Shown here one piece after another: positions 19,651 through 28,056 of a stretch of 59,070 nucleotides of DNA. The stretch is from a bacterium (GTDB lineage: Bacteria; Pseudomonadota; Alphaproteobacteria; Ferrovibrionales; Ferrovibrionaceae), in contig JALHMN010000004.1 in the NCBI GenBank assembly GCA_022844005.1, forward strand, positions 1-59,070. Reading direction: 5' to 3'. The position numbers and the translations under genes were made by a program. The stretch's first letter is position 1. Every line of letters starts with the position of its first letter. The notes beneath the pieces were generated by a model that searched no databases, was not told the origin of the DNA, and worked only from the letters and a program-made list of their open reading frames with translations.

Positions 19651-20931
19651 TTACGCGGCGCGCGACGGCTTGGCGGCCGCGATGCGGGCTTCGATCAGCG
19701 GCCGGAAATGCCGGATCAGACCCTGGATCGGCCAGGCCGCGGCATCGCCCAGCGCGCAGATCGTATGACCGTCGACCTGGGTCGTGACCTCGAGCAGCAT
19801 GTCGATCTCCGACACCTCCGCGTGCCCCTTCACCAGCCGTTCCATCACCCGCCACATCCAGCCGGTGCCTTCGCGACAGGGCGTGCACTGCCCACAACTC
19901 TCGTGCTTGTAGAATTCCGACAGCCGCGCGATCGCCTTGATCAGATCGGTCGACTTGTCCATCACGATGACGGCGGCAGTGCCCAGGCCCGACTTCTCGG
20001 CACGCAGGCTGTCGAAATCCATCAGGATGGTGTCGCAGATCGATTTCGGCAGCATCGGCACCGACGACCCGCCCGGGATGATCGCCAGAAGGTTGTCCCA
20101 ACCACCGCGCACGCCACCGGCATGCTTCTCGATCAGTTCCTTCAGCGGGATCCCCATCTCCTCTTCCACGTTGCAGGGCTTGTTCACGTGGCCGGAGATG
20201 CAGAAGACCTTGGTTCCAGTGTTGTTCGGGCGGCCGAGGCCGGAGAACCAGGAGCCGCCGCGGCGCAGGATGGTGGGCGCCACCGCGATGCTCTCGACAT
20301 TGTTCACCGTGGTGGGGCAGCCCCAGACGCCCATGTTCGCGGGGAAGGGCGGCTTCAGGCGCGGCTGGCCCTTCTTGCCTTCCAGACTTTCGATCAGTGC
20401 CGTCTCTTCGCCGCAGATATAGGCGCCGGCGCCGCGATGCACATAGACGTCGAAGTCGAAGCCCGAACCGCAGGCGTTCTTGCCGATGAGGCCGGCGGCA
20501 TAAGCCTCGTCGATCGCGGCCTCGAGGGCGTTCGCCTCGCGATGGAACTCGCCGCGGATATAGATGTAGGCAGCTACCGCCCGCATCGCGAAACCCGCGA
20601 TCAGGCAACCCTCGACCAGCTTGTGCGGGTCGTGACGCATGATGTCCCGGTCCTTGCAGGTGCCGGGTTCGCCCTCGTCGGCATTGACCACGAGATAGGA
20701 CGGGCGTCCGTCCGACTTCTTCGGCATGAAAGACCACTTCACGCCGGTCGGAAAGCCGGCACCGCCGCGCCCGCGCAGGCCGGAGGCCTTCATCTCGTCG
20801 ATGATCCAGTCCTGGCCCTTATCCATGATGGCCTTGGTACCGTCCCAATCGCCGCGGCGGCGGGCGCCGGCAAGCCGCCAGTCGTCGTAGCCGTAGAGAT
20901 TGGTGAAGATGCGGTCCTGATCCTTCAGCAT
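19651..20931 (-). CDS. nuoF: NADH-quinone oxidoreductase subunit F
   Basis: NADH- and FMN-binding subunit with cluster N3, 426 residues from [12 protein letters not shown]. Motifs are the NADH/FMN loop [13 protein letters not shown], the FMN segment [13 protein letters not shown] and the [4Fe-4S] motif [12 protein letters not shown]. The frame is open well upstream, through nuoE, but this ATG gives the family length and starts 5 bp after the nuoE stop. Confidence 0.97.
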   Translation of the reverse strand: MLKDQDRIFTNLYGYDDWRLAGARRRGDWDGTKAIMDKGQDWIIDEMKASGLRGRGGAGFPTGVKWSFMPKKSDGRPSYLVVNADEGEPGTCKDRDIMRHDPHKLVEGCLIAGFAMRAVAAYIYIRGEFHREANALEAAIDEAYAAGLIGKNACGSGFDFDVYVHRGAGAYICGEETALIESLEGKKGQPRLKPPFPANMGVWGCPTTVNNVESIAVAPTILRRGGSWFSGLGRPNNTGTKVFCISGHVNKPCNVEEEMGIPLKELIEKHAGGVRGGWDNLLAIIPGGSSVPMLPKSICDTILMDFDSLRAEKSGLGTAAVIVMDKSTDLIKAIARLSEFYKHESCGQCTPCREGTGWMWRVMERLVKGHAEVSEIDMLLEVTTQVDGHTICALGDAAAWPIQGLIRHFRPLIEARIAAAKPSRAA

Positions 20932-20936
20932 CGGCT

Positions 20937-21554
20937 CTATTCGGCTGGAGGGTTGAGAGAGGTCAGCGTCGTCAGGCCGCCGGCGGGTTCGGAGGTGCGG
21001 CGTCCGGATTGCGGGCCGGGCTTCGGCACCTCTCCCGCCGCCAGCGCCTTCAGTATCTTCACCGTCGAATCGGCATCGAGGTCTTCGTAGTACTCGTCGC
21101 CGATCTGCATCATCGGCGCATTGACGCAGGCGCCGAGGCATTCGACCGACTTCAGGGTGAAGAGACCGTCTTTGGTCGTCTCGCCCACATGAATGCCGAG
21201 ATGCTTCTCGCAGGCCGAGACCACGTCGGCCGAACCGCGCAACCAGCACGGCGTCGTGGTGCAAACCTGCACGAAGTGCCGGCCGACCGGCTTCAGGTTG
21301 TACATCGTGTAGAACGACGCCACCTCCCACACCCTGATCTCAGGCATGGCAAGGTAGCCGGCGATGTAGCGGATCGCCGTCTCGGTCAGCCAGCCGCCGT
21401 TCTGACGCTGGGCAAGATCCAGAAGCGGCATCACCGCGCTCTGCTGGCGGCCCGGCGGATACTTGGCGACATGCTTCTTCGCCGCCGCCTCGTTCTCGGG
21501 CGTGAAGACGAAGGGGCCGTTGCCGGGTGCGGGCGTGAAGTCGGTTTCACTCAT
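20937..21554 (-). CDS. nuoE: NADH-quinone oxidoreductase subunit E
   Basis: Thioredoxin-like [2Fe-2S] subunit (cluster N1a), 205 residues. The four ligands are Cys98, Cys103, Cys139 and Cys143, in [11 protein letters not shown] and [11 protein letters not shown] Pro/Ser/Thr-rich tail of about 35 residues after the core is longer than in E. coli, as in other alphaproteobacteria. Its ATG overlaps the nuoD stop by 4 bp. Confidence 0.96.
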   Translation of the reverse strand: MSETDFTPAPGNGPFVFTPENEAAAKKHVAKYPPGRQQSAVMPLLDLAQRQNGGWLTETAIRYIAGYLAMPEIRVWEVASFYTMYNLKPVGRHFVQVCTTTPCWLRGSADVVSACEKHLGIHVGETTKDGLFTLKSVECLGACVNAPMMQIGDEYYEDLDADSTVKILKALAAGEVPKPGPQSGRRTSEPAGGLTTLTSLNPPAE

Positions 21555-22729
21555 CGGTCAACACTGCCGAAAACGATGTCGAGGCTGCCGATGACCGCCG
21601 GCGCATCGGCCAGCATGTGGCCCTTGCAGAGGAAGTCGAGGGCGGCCAGATGCGCGAAGTCCGGGCTGCGGATCTTGCATTTGTAGGGCCGGTTGCTGCC
21701 ATCGGCGACGACGTAGACGCCGTATTCGCCCTTCGGCGCCTCGACCGCCGTATAGGTCTCCCCCGCCGGCACCTTGTAGCCCTCGGTGTAGAGCTTGAAG
21801 TGATGGATCAAGGCTTCCATCGAGCGCTTCATCTCGCCGCGGTGCGGCGGCGCCACCTTGCGGTCCAGCGTCGAAACGGGACCGACCGGCATTTCGCGCA
21901 GGCACTGCTGGATGATGCGGACGGACTGGCGCATTTCCTCGATCCGGCACAGATAGCGGTCGTAGCAGTCGCCGTTCTTGCCGACCGGGATATCGAAATC
22001 CATCTGCTCGTAGACGTCGTAGGGCTGCGACTTGCGCAGGTCCCAGGGTAGGCCGCAACCGCGCAGCATGACGCCGGTCATGCCCCAGTCGAGCGCGTCC
22101 TCGAGCTTGACCAGCCCGATATCGACATTGCGCTGCTTGAAGATGCGGTTCTCGGTCAGCAGGCCTTCCAGATCGTCGATGAAATTCTGGAAGCCTTCGG
22201 AATAGACCTGGATGTCCTCGGCCAAGCCCTTCGGCATGTCCTGATGCACGCCGCCGGGACGGAAATAGGCCGCATGGAGCCGGGCGCCGGAAACACGCTC
22301 GTAGAACTCCATCAGCTTCTCTCGCTCCTCGAACCCCCAGAGCGCCGGCGTAGTGGCGCCGACGTCGAGCGCCTGCGTGGTGATGTTGAGGAGATGGTTC
22401 AGGATGCGGGTGATTTCCGAGAACAGCACACGGATGTACTGGCCGCGCTTCGGCACCTCGATGCCGAGCAGCTTCTCGACCGCCAGCGCGAAGGCATGTT
22501 CCATGCACATCGGCGAGACATAGTCGAGGCGATCGAAATAGGGGACCGCCTGCAGATAGGTCTTGTTCTCGATCAGCTTCTCGGTGCCGCGATGCAGCAG
22601 GCCGATATGCGGATCGCACCGCTCGATCACCTCGCCGTCCAGTTCCATGACGAGACGCAGCACCCCGTGCGCGGCCGGATGCTGGGGGCCGAAATTGATC
22701 GTGTAGTTCTCGATCTGGACTTCGCCCAC
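21551..22729 (-). CDS. nuoD: NADH-quinone oxidoreductase subunit D
   Basis: 49-kDa-type subunit that forms the quinone site with NuoB, 392 residues. [22 protein letters not shown] and [14 protein letters not shown] at the N-terminus and the C-terminal [11 protein letters not shown] are diagnostic. NuoC and NuoD are separate genes here, unlike the fused NuoCD of E. coli. I chose the GTG at 22729-22727, giving VGEVQIENY; it lies 5 bp after the nuoC stop and gives the usual length. Confidence 0.96.
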   Translation of the reverse strand: MGEVQIENYTINFGPQHPAAHGVLRLVMELDGEVIERCDPHIGLLHRGTEKLIENKTYLQAVPYFDRLDYVSPMCMEHAFALAVEKLLGIEVPKRGQYIRVLFSEITRILNHLLNITTQALDVGATTPALWGFEEREKLMEFYERVSGARLHAAYFRPGGVHQDMPKGLAEDIQVYSEGFQNFIDDLEGLLTENRIFKQRNVDIGLVKLEDALDWGMTGVMLRGCGLPWDLRKSQPYDVYEQMDFDIPVGKNGDCYDRYLCRIEEMRQSVRIIQQCLREMPVGPVSTLDRKVAPPHRGEMKRSMEALIHHFKLYTEGYKVPAGETYTAVEAPKGEYGVYVVADGSNRPYKCKIRSPDFAHLAALDFLCKGHMLADAPAVIGSLDIVFGSVDR

Positions 22730-22734
22730 GATCC

Positions 22735-23343
22735 CTACGCCCCCGCCTTGGCTTTTTCGTCGCCCGGCAGCACGTATTGGGCGCCTTCCCACGGGCTCAT
22801 GAAATCGAAGCGCCGGAATTCCTGGGTCAACGTCACCGGCTCGTAGACGACGCGCTTCTGCTCTTCGTCGTAGCGCAGCTCGACATATCCGGTGAGTGGG
22901 AAATCCTTCCGCAGCGGATGACCCTGGAAGCCGTAGTCGGTCAGGATGCGGCGCAGGTCGGGATGGTCGGCGAACAGGATGCCGTACATGTCCCAGACCT
23001 CGCGCTCGAACCAGTTCGCGGTCGAATAGACGCCGACGACGGACGGCATGACCGTCTCCGCGTCCGCCTGCACCACGATGCGGATGCGCTGGTTGTGCTT
23101 CAGGCTGAGCAGATTGTAGACGACGTCAAATCGCTGCGGGCGCTCCGGCCAGTCCACCGCGGTGATATCCATCAACTGCTGGAACAGGCAGGACGGCTCG
23201 TCGCGCAGGTAGGACAGCAGGCGGACGATGGCGCCGGCCTGAGCATCGACCCGAAGCTCGCCCAGCGCGACGCTGAAGCCCGACACGTCGGCCGAGAAGG
23301 CCTGGGCCACCTGCTGGCCGAGTTCGTTGAGCGCTTCATCCAT
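22735..23343 (-). CDS. nuoC: NADH-quinone oxidoreductase subunit C
   Basis: 30-kDa-type peripheral subunit of complex I, 202 residues. The family signature [33 protein letters not shown] is present as [20 protein letters not shown] and [16 protein letters not shown]. Start [11 protein letters not shown] is 22 bp after the nuoB stop; nuoD follows after 5 bp. Confidence 0.96.
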   Translation of the reverse strand: MDEALNELGQQVAQAFSADVSGFSVALGELRVDAQAGAIVRLLSYLRDEPSCLFQQLMDITAVDWPERPQRFDVVYNLLSLKHNQRIRIVVQADAETVMPSVVGVYSTANWFEREVWDMYGILFADHPDLRRILTDYGFQGHPLRKDFPLTGYVELRYDEEQKRVVYEPVTLTQEFRRFDFMSPWEGAQYVLPGDEKAKAGA

Positions 23344-23365
23344 GCGGCGGCTTCTCCTGTCCGCG

Positions 23366-23893
23366 TCAGCGCGCGATGGTGGTGGTACGGCGGATGCGCT
23401 TCTGCAGCTGCATGATGCCGTAGACCAGCGCTTCCGCCGTGGGCGGGCAGCCGGGCACGTATATGTCCACCGGCACGATGCGGTCGCAGCCACGCACCAC
23501 GGAATAGCTGTAATGGTAGTAGCCCCCGCCATTGGCGCAGGAGCCCATGGAGATGACGTAGCGCGGCTCCGCCATCTGGTCGTAGACCTTGCGCAGCGCC
23601 GGAGCCATCTTGTTGGTAAGCGTCCCGGCGACGATCATCACGTCGGACTGACGCGGGCTGGCGCGCGGGACGACGCCGAGCCGGTCGAGGTCGTAGCGCG
23701 GCATATAGGCGTGGATCATCTCGACCGCGCAGCAGGCGAGGCCGAATGTCATCGGCCAGAGCGAGCCGGTCCGCGCCCAATTCACCACCTTGTCCATCTG
23801 GGTGACGAGGTAGCCCTTGTCGGCCAGCGCGTCGGAGAACATCTTGAACGACGCGTCGTGATCGGAGGTGAGCTGGATGGAGCCTTCGGTCAT
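23366..23893 (-). CDS. nuoB: NADH-quinone oxidoreductase subunit B
   Basis: 20-kDa-type subunit holding the terminal [4Fe-4S] cluster N2. The 175-residue protein has tandem Cys54-Cys55 ([10 protein letters not shown]), Cys119 (MGSCANGGG) and Cys149 ([10 protein letters not shown]). I chose the ATG at 23893-23891 (MTEGSIQ), which overlaps the nuoA stop as ATGA; an in-frame ATG two codons upstream is also possible. Confidence 0.96.
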   Translation of the reverse strand: MTEGSIQLTSDHDASFKMFSDALADKGYLVTQMDKVVNWARTGSLWPMTFGLACCAVEMIHAYMPRYDLDRLGVVPRASPRQSDVMIVAGTLTNKMAPALRKVYDQMAEPRYVISMGSCANGGGYYHYSYSVVRGCDRIVPVDIYVPGCPPTAEALVYGIMQLQKRIRRTTTIAR

Positions 23894-24255
23894 TCCCATT
23901 CCAGGGCTCCCTTCTTCCACTCGTAGATGAAGCCCACGGTCAGCACGCCGAGGAAGGCCATCATCGACCAGAAACCGAAGACGCCGATCTCGCCCAGGCT
24001 GACCGCCCAGGGGAACAGGAAGGCCACTTCCAGATCGAAGATGATGAACAGGATCGCCACCAGATAGAAGCGCACGTCGAACTGCTTGCGCGAATCGTCG
24101 AAGGGCTCGAAGCCGCATTCGTAGGCGGACAGCTTCTCCGCCTCCGGCCGCTGCTTGGCCGCAATCACCGACGCCAGGATCATCACGACGGCCAAGCCGA
24201 TGGCGATCCCGAGAAAGATCAGGATAGGCAGGTATTCTGCCAGCAAGTCCTGCAT
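23890..24255 (-). CDS. nuoA: NADH-quinone oxidoreductase subunit A
   Basis: Small membrane subunit of complex I, 121 residues and three helices, starting [16 protein letters not shown]. The family signature [20 protein letters not shown], with the Cys that reports the active/deactive state in mitochondrial ND3 homologues, and [15 protein letters not shown] [12 protein letters not shown] are clear. It is the first gene of the operon; the 200 bp upstream carry two inverted repeats and a TATACT hexamer. Confidence 0.97.
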   Translation of the reverse strand: MQDLLAEYLPILIFLGIAIGLAVVMILASVIAAKQRPEAEKLSAYECGFEPFDDSRKQFDVRFYLVAILFIIFDLEVAFLFPWAVSLGEIGVFGFWSMMAFLGVLTVGFIYEWKKGALEWE

Positions 24256-24279
24256 ATGGTTCGACCCCGCAAACGAGAC

Positions 24280-24342
24280 ACTGCCGGCCGGCAGTCCTCC
24301 CGAACCGCAACCGACGACGCCCCCGATACTGCGGCGCAGTAT
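24280..24342. promoter_or_regulatory. Two inverted repeats with ACTGC/GCAGT half-sites upstream of nuoA
   Basis: A perfect 16-bp palindrome ACTGCCGGCCGGCAGT lies at 24280-24295 and a second inverted repeat ATACTGC-GGC-GCAGTAT at 24326-24342. Both share the half-site ACTGC...GCAGT with different spacers; the centres are about 46 bp apart. The second covers a minus-strand TATACT (24343-24338), a plausible -10 for nuoA with only a poor -35. They could be operators or RNA hairpins in the leader. Confidence 0.45.
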
Positions 24343-24403
24343 AGGCACCGGGTTTCCGTATGGAAGCTTTTCCTGCCTCAGGCAAGCGATTGTCGAAGCG
24401 CCC

Positions 24404-24421
24404 CGTTGCCGCAGGGCAACG
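24404..24421 (-). terminator. Hairpin downstream of tRNA-Asp
   Basis: A 7-bp stem (24404-24410 with 24415-24421) and 4-nt loop lie 42 nt beyond the tRNA 3' end. There is no T-run after it on the minus strand, so it could be a processing signal or weak terminator. Confidence 0.35.
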
Positions 24422-24463
24422 ATACCTTCAGACGTTAAAATTCAGTGCTTTGCGAGGAGGAAG

Positions 24464-24540
<77 letters not shown>

Positions 24541-24558
24541 GCAATCGCGAGACGCGCG

Positions 24559-24587
24559 TCTCTAAGGGCCGGCCGGCCCCCTGTCAA
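24559..24587 (-). promoter_or_regulatory. Promoter of tRNA-Asp
   Basis: Minus-strand TTGACA (24587-24582), a 17-nt spacer and TAGAGA (24564-24559). Between it and the tRNA lies the GC-rich palindrome GAGACGCGCGTCTC, a GC-rich discriminator of the kind found at stable-RNA promoters under stringent control. Confidence 0.65.
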
Positions 24588-24632
24588 GAAAACTACTGAG
24601 GACAGCCGAAATAATCGTTCCCGACGGCGGCT

Positions 24633-24791
24633 TCAGCCCCCCTGGGGGCCCGCCGACGGCTGCGCGGGCTTTTCGACCGACGCCACCGGCTGGGGCTTCT
24701 TCTCCGCTTTCTCTTCCTCCACGCACTGGGCGAAAGCCGGCGCGGTGAGGGAAGCGATGAACGCGGCGGTGAGCAGAATTTTGGAGCGCAT
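24633..24791 (-). CDS. Small secreted peptide (52 residues), unknown function
   Basis: An ORF of 53 codons, ATG at 24791-24789, preceded by an AGGGAG ribosome-binding site. Residues 1-21 (MRSKILLTAAFIASLTAPAFA) form a textbook signal peptide with cleavage after AFA. The mature part is about 31 residues: one Cys, then an acidic/lysine stretch (EEEKAEKK), then Pro/Ala/Ser-rich sequence ending GPQGG. I do not recognise the family. It lies between tRNA-Asp and the divergently transcribed ChaN-like lipoprotein gene, sharing a 97-bp promoter interval with it. Confidence 0.6.
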   Translation of the reverse strand: MRSKILLTAAFIASLTAPAFAQCVEEEKAEKKPQPVASVEKPAQPSAGPQGG

Positions 24792-24815
24792 GCCCTATCT
24801 CCCTGCTGAGATGGA

Positions 24816-24855
24816 CGCATGTTCACATGCGCCGGGCCCGGAGAGAAGATCTCCG
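24816..24855. promoter_or_regulatory. Two adjacent inverted repeats in the divergent interval
   Basis: CGCATG-TTCA-CATGCG (24816-24831) and CGGAGA-GAAGA-TCTCCG (24839-24855) sit 7 bp apart between the secreted-peptide gene and the ChaN-like gene. Either may be an operator; in RNA both would fold in the leader of the lipoprotein transcript. Confidence 0.4.
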
Positions 24856-24888
24856 ACCATCCCTCCCGATAACGAAAGCGTGTACCCG

Positions 24889-25872
24889 ATGCGAGTCGCG
24901 ACGCTCCTATGTGCAGTTTTCCTGGCCGCCTGCGCCGGGCCGCGGCCGATGACCTGGACCCACCCGCTATCGGCCGATCATCCCCTCGTCGGGAGAATCT
25001 ACGACCCGCAGGCGAAGGTCTTCATCGCCGAGGAAGCAGCCATGCTCCGGGCCGCCGCGGCCGATCACCTGCTGCTCGGTGAACGGCACGACAATGCCGA
25101 TCACCACCGTCTGCAGGCCCGGGTCGTCCAGGCCGCACTGTCCGCCGACCGCAACCGGCGCATCGCCATGGAGATGCTGACCCCCGACCAGGGACGGGCC
25201 GCGGCCGGCTTCCTGGCGTCGCGGCCGATGGATGCGAGCGGTTTCGGGGAAGCGGTGGGCTGGGGCGAGACCGGCTGGCCCGACTGGGCGATCTATCAGC
25301 CCATCGCCGAGCAGGCATTGACCTTCGCCGTGCCGATCGTTCCGGCCAATCTCGACCGGGCCGAAGTCCAGGCAATGCGCACCAGGGGCATTGCCGCATT
25401 GGCGCCGGATCGCCGCGCCGCGATCAGGGCGGACCGGCCGATCCCGGCCGGGATTCGAGCGTCGATGGAGCAGGAAATCGCCGACTCCCACTGCGGCATG
25501 TTGCCGACCGCAGCGCTCGCCCCGTTTGCTGTGATTCAATGGGCCCGCGACGCGGCAATGGCTGCGGCGATGACCGAGGGCGGCGGAAGATCCATCCTGA
25601 TCGCCGGCGCCGGCCATGTACGGACCGATCGCGCGGTTCCCTGGCACCTGCTTGCCCGCCAGCCGGAAGCCGGCATCGTTTCGATCGCCTTCCGCGAAGT
25701 GGCGGCGGGCGAAACAGATCCGACGAAGACCGACTGGCCCTATGATCTGGTCTGGTTCACGCCCCGGGTCGACGATGTCGATCCTTGCGTCAGGTTCCGC
25801 GAACGGATGCAGCCGGGCGCTCGATCCGCCGCTTCGGCGCCCATTTCACCACCGGGCGGCCGTCGAGAGTGA
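24889..25872 (+). CDS. ChaN-family (DUF399-like) lipoprotein
   Basis: A 327-residue predicted lipoprotein. The start MRVATLLCAVFLAACAGP has a lipobox LAAC, with Cys15 as lipid-modified residue. The ChaN-like domain follows: LLLGERHDNADHH, IAMEMLTPDQ, the EAVGWGETGWPDWAIYQPI segment and AGAGHVRTDRAVPWHL. ChaN homologues bind haem between two monomers and are linked to iron uptake; catalytic residues of the related TIKI/EreA-like fold (GERH, Glu/His) are visible. The last 83 bp overlap the 3' end of the convergent Panacea-like gene, so the tail (PISPPGGRRE) is encoded antisense to it. Confidence 0.78.
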   Translation: MRVATLLCAVFLAACAGPRPMTWTHPLSADHPLVGRIYDPQAKVFIAEEAAMLRAAAADHLLLGERHDNADHHRLQARVVQAALSADRNRRIAMEMLTPDQGRAAAGFLASRPMDASGFGEAVGWGETGWPDWAIYQPIAEQALTFAVPIVPANLDRAEVQAMRTRGIAALAPDRRAAIRADRPIPAGIRASMEQEIADSHCGMLPTAALAPFAVIQWARDAAMAAAMTEGGGRSILIAGAGHVRTDRAVPWHLLARQPEAGIVSIAFREVAAGETDPTKTDWPYDLVWFTPRVDDVDPCVRFRERMQPGARSAASAPISPPGGRRE

Positions 25873-26371
25873 AGCGCACCGTGGTCGCCTCGCTCGGCCG
25901 TTCGGGCCCCCTGGCACTGCGCGCCGGGGCATAGGCGCGGCGCATGGCCTCGATGGTGATCTCGCTGTTGGCGCCGCGTTCGAAGGTGGCGCGCCACAGC
26001 CCGTCGGCCGCGATCAGTCGGGCCAGTTGCTGGGGCGTCTGCACGCCGTATTCGCGCCAGATGATCTCGAGCAGGCTCTTCGCCGACTTGGCGATCATCG
26101 GCTTCGGCGTGGTGGCGAGGCCGGCATCCAGCATGATCAGGATGGTGGGCTCGTAGGGTCCCTGCTCTCCCGCGAGGAACGTGGCCGGCATCAGCTTCCG
26201 CGCGCCGGCCCGGCCCGAAAACACCGCCTGCGCCAGGTACATCAGCTGCTGCAGCTTCTTCGCCGGCAGGAAGACGCGCGCTTCCTCGGCCCGGGCGACG
26301 AACCACAGGGCCACGTCGACACTGGACCGCACCACGGGCGGCGTTCCGGCGGCAGACGAATGATCGCTCAT
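25790..26371 (-). CDS. Panacea/SocA-like (DUF4065) protein
   Basis: A 193-residue protein whose residues about 15-150 match the Panacea domain: VALWFVARAEE, KKLQQLMYLAQAVFSGRAG, FLAGEQGPYEP, and the C-terminal WREYG...QLARLIAADGLWRATFERG...ITIEAMRRAY. Panacea proteins serve as antitoxins in many toxin-antitoxin pairs; SocA of Caulobacter is both antitoxin and ClpXP adaptor. A basic tail after residue 150 (VRFTLDGRPVVKWAPKRRIE) is extra. It lies 18 bp after a WYL regulator on the same strand and overlaps the ChaN-like gene tail to tail. No recognised toxin is adjacent. Function here is inferred from the domain only. Confidence 0.75.
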   Translation of the reverse strand: MSDHSSAAGTPPVVRSSVDVALWFVARAEEARVFLPAKKLQQLMYLAQAVFSGRAGARKLMPATFLAGEQGPYEPTILIMLDAGLATTPKPMIAKSAKSLLEIIWREYGVQTPQQLARLIAADGLWRATFERGANSEITIEAMRRAYAPARSARGPERPSEATTVRFTLDGRPVVKWAPKRRIERPAASVRGT

Positions 26372-26389
26372 GGTGAAGAGATGACCCGA

Positions 26390-27448
26390 TCAGGGTTTCT
26401 TTTGCGTTAATTCGTCCGGCTCCAATCCACCATGCGCCAGGGCCATGATCTCCAGTTCCCGGGCCAGATGCGGGCGCCAGTCGGCCGGTTCCAGCAGCTG
26501 GGCGCCTGGCCCCAGCCAGCGGACCAGTTCGAACACCCGGGCCGGCTCATTCTCGCCGTAGAGCATCTCCATTTGGTCCCGCCCGGCCGTGCTGAACTGG
26601 CCGTAGCCGAAATACCAGTCGCGGCGGAGCCGTTCGGCCCGCTCTTTCGGCATCAGGATGCGGACCGGACTCGACCTGCTCCAGCTTCCCATCGCTTGGG
26701 CAAGCCAGCGCCGGCCGAGATGGACACGGACGTCGAAGTCGGGGTCGGGCTTCGCCCGGAAGGTGGTGGCGGCGATATCGCGCACCCGGTCGGCTCGCCA
26801 GATCCGCCGTCCGCCGTCGCCGTGGCGATTGCCGAGCAGGTACCAGCGGTCGCGGTCCCAGAGCAGGCCGTGCGCCTCGGCCTGCACCGGCTTTGCCCCG
26901 TCTCGTTCCTGATAGGGCGACCGATAGCCGAAGCTGACCCTGGTGCCGTCCAGGACGGCACCGAGATAGGTCTCCACTGCCTTTGCTTGCGTCTTGCGCG
27001 CTTCCGGCGTGTCGACCCGGTCGTCTTCCGGCTCGGGGTGAAACACGTCGGCTGCAGCCTGCTCGAAACCGATCAGCCGGCGGGTTTCGGCCAGGAGCGT
27101 CCGCAGGCGGCTCGGCATCGCCGCGACCAGCTTCCTCTCCGCGGTCTGCAACTCAGCCTCGAACAGCGGCACCTTGAGCGAGCCGATCAGCGCCAGACCG
27201 AGCAGCGCGACAACGGCTTCGGCGCGCGAGAAGCCGACCGGCGGCAGGAAAAATCCCTCGTGCAGACGATAGCCGCCGCTCGTACCGCGTTCGGCATAGA
27301 CCGGGATACCGGTCGCGCTCAGCATTTCGATGTCGCGATAGATGGTGCGCACCGAGACTTCGAACCGCCCTGCGAGGCTGGGGGCGGTCACGGTGCCGCC
27401 TCGGCCGAGCAGCAGCAGGATGCCGAAGGCGCGTTCGATACGTGTCAT
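26390..27448 (-). CDS. WYL-domain transcriptional regulator (YafY type)
   Basis: A 352-residue regulator: HTH_11 winged helix at residues about 5-60 (FGILLLLGRGG, RFEVSVRTIYRDIEMLSATGIPVYAERGTSGGY landmarks) and a WYL domain at about 165-235 (AHGLLWDRDRWYLLGN, RIWRADRV), then a C-terminal extension with RDWYFGYGQFS. It is divergent from a small VOC gene, with a CTGACA-N6-TGTCAG repeat between them that is the probable operator. The Panacea-like gene follows after 18 bp. Ligand unknown. Confidence 0.88.
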   Translation of the reverse strand: MTRIERAFGILLLLGRGGTVTAPSLAGRFEVSVRTIYRDIEMLSATGIPVYAERGTSGGYRLHEGFFLPPVGFSRAEAVVALLGLALIGSLKVPLFEAELQTAERKLVAAMPSRLRTLLAETRRLIGFEQAAADVFHPEPEDDRVDTPEARKTQAKAVETYLGAVLDGTRVSFGYRSPYQERDGAKPVQAEAHGLLWDRDRWYLLGNRHGDGGRRIWRADRVRDIAATTFRAKPDPDFDVRVHLGRRWLAQAMGSWSRSSPVRILMPKERAERLRRDWYFGYGQFSTAGRDQMEMLYGENEPARVFELVRWLGPGAQLLEPADWRPHLARELEIMALAHGGLEPDELTQKKP

Positions 27449-27494
27449 GCCAGGACCCGATTTTCAGCCGGACGCCGACTATGCCCCGAGATAC

Positions 27495-27512
27495 CTGACA
27501 TGAGGGTGTCAG
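27495..27512. promoter_or_regulatory. Operator-like inverted repeat between WYL regulator and VOC gene
   Basis: Perfect 6-bp arms CTGACA/TGTCAG around TGAGGG, in the 131-bp divergent interval. Position and symmetry suggest the binding site of the adjacent WYL regulator, controlling itself and the VOC gene. Confidence 0.6.
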
Positions 27513-27579
27513 TTCGCCCCGCCTAGCCTCCTCCCATCGACGGGCCGGATCCCGTCGCCATCCGACGGAGGACCACCGA

Positions 27580-27957
27580 ATGTTCGACCATATCTCGATC
27601 GGCGTGCGCGACATCAAGAAGACCAAGAAGTTCTACGACGCGGCTCTCGCCCCCCTCGGCTTCACCTGCCTCAGCGAGGGCGAGGCCTCGCTCGGCTACG
27701 GCGAAAAGGGCGTGGCATTCTGGATTTCGCAGACGGCGAAGCCGGTGCCGGCCGACATGGAATCGGGCCTGCACTTCTGCTTCAGAGCGGTCAGCCGGAA
27801 GGCTGTGGATGCTTTCCACGCGGCAGCGCTGAAGACCGGCGGGAAGGACAATGGCAAGCCGGGCGTGCGCGCCGAATACGACGCCAACTACTACGCCGGA
27901 TTCGCATTCGATCCCGACGGCTACCGGATCGAGGCCTATTGCGGCAAGCCTGCCTGA
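27580..27957 (+). CDS. VOC (glyoxalase/bleomycin-resistance-like) protein
   Basis: A 125-residue protein of the vicinal oxygen chelate fold. Two beta-alpha-beta-beta-beta units are visible: FDHISIGVRDIKKTKKFYDAAL and the second half ending YAGFAFDPDGYRIEAYCG. Likely metal ligands are His4, His65 and Glu118. A GGAGGAC ribosome-binding site precedes the ATG. As a stand-alone member it could be a dioxygenase, isomerase, thiol transferase or binding protein; it is divergent from, and probably controlled by, the WYL regulator. Confidence 0.85.
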   Translation: MFDHISIGVRDIKKTKKFYDAALAPLGFTCLSEGEASLGYGEKGVAFWISQTAKPVPADMESGLHFCFRAVSRKAVDAFHAAALKTGGKDNGKPGVRAEYDANYYAGFAFDPDGYRIEAYCGKPA

Positions 27958-28056
27958 CAGGCGGGCCGGGACGGGCGGCGCCCGTTCCGGCCGCGCTTCC
28001 CGCCGTGCTAGAGTCCGCGCTCGCAATCAAGACTCTTTCTCGGTGGAGCAGACCCT

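Noticed and set aside
17539..21090. A 1183-codon open frame on the plus strand opposite nuoG-nuoF-nuoE
   Set aside because: Antisense shadow of highly GC-rich genes; composition is His/Asp/Arg/Ala-rich with no domain, while the minus-strand genes have complete motifs.
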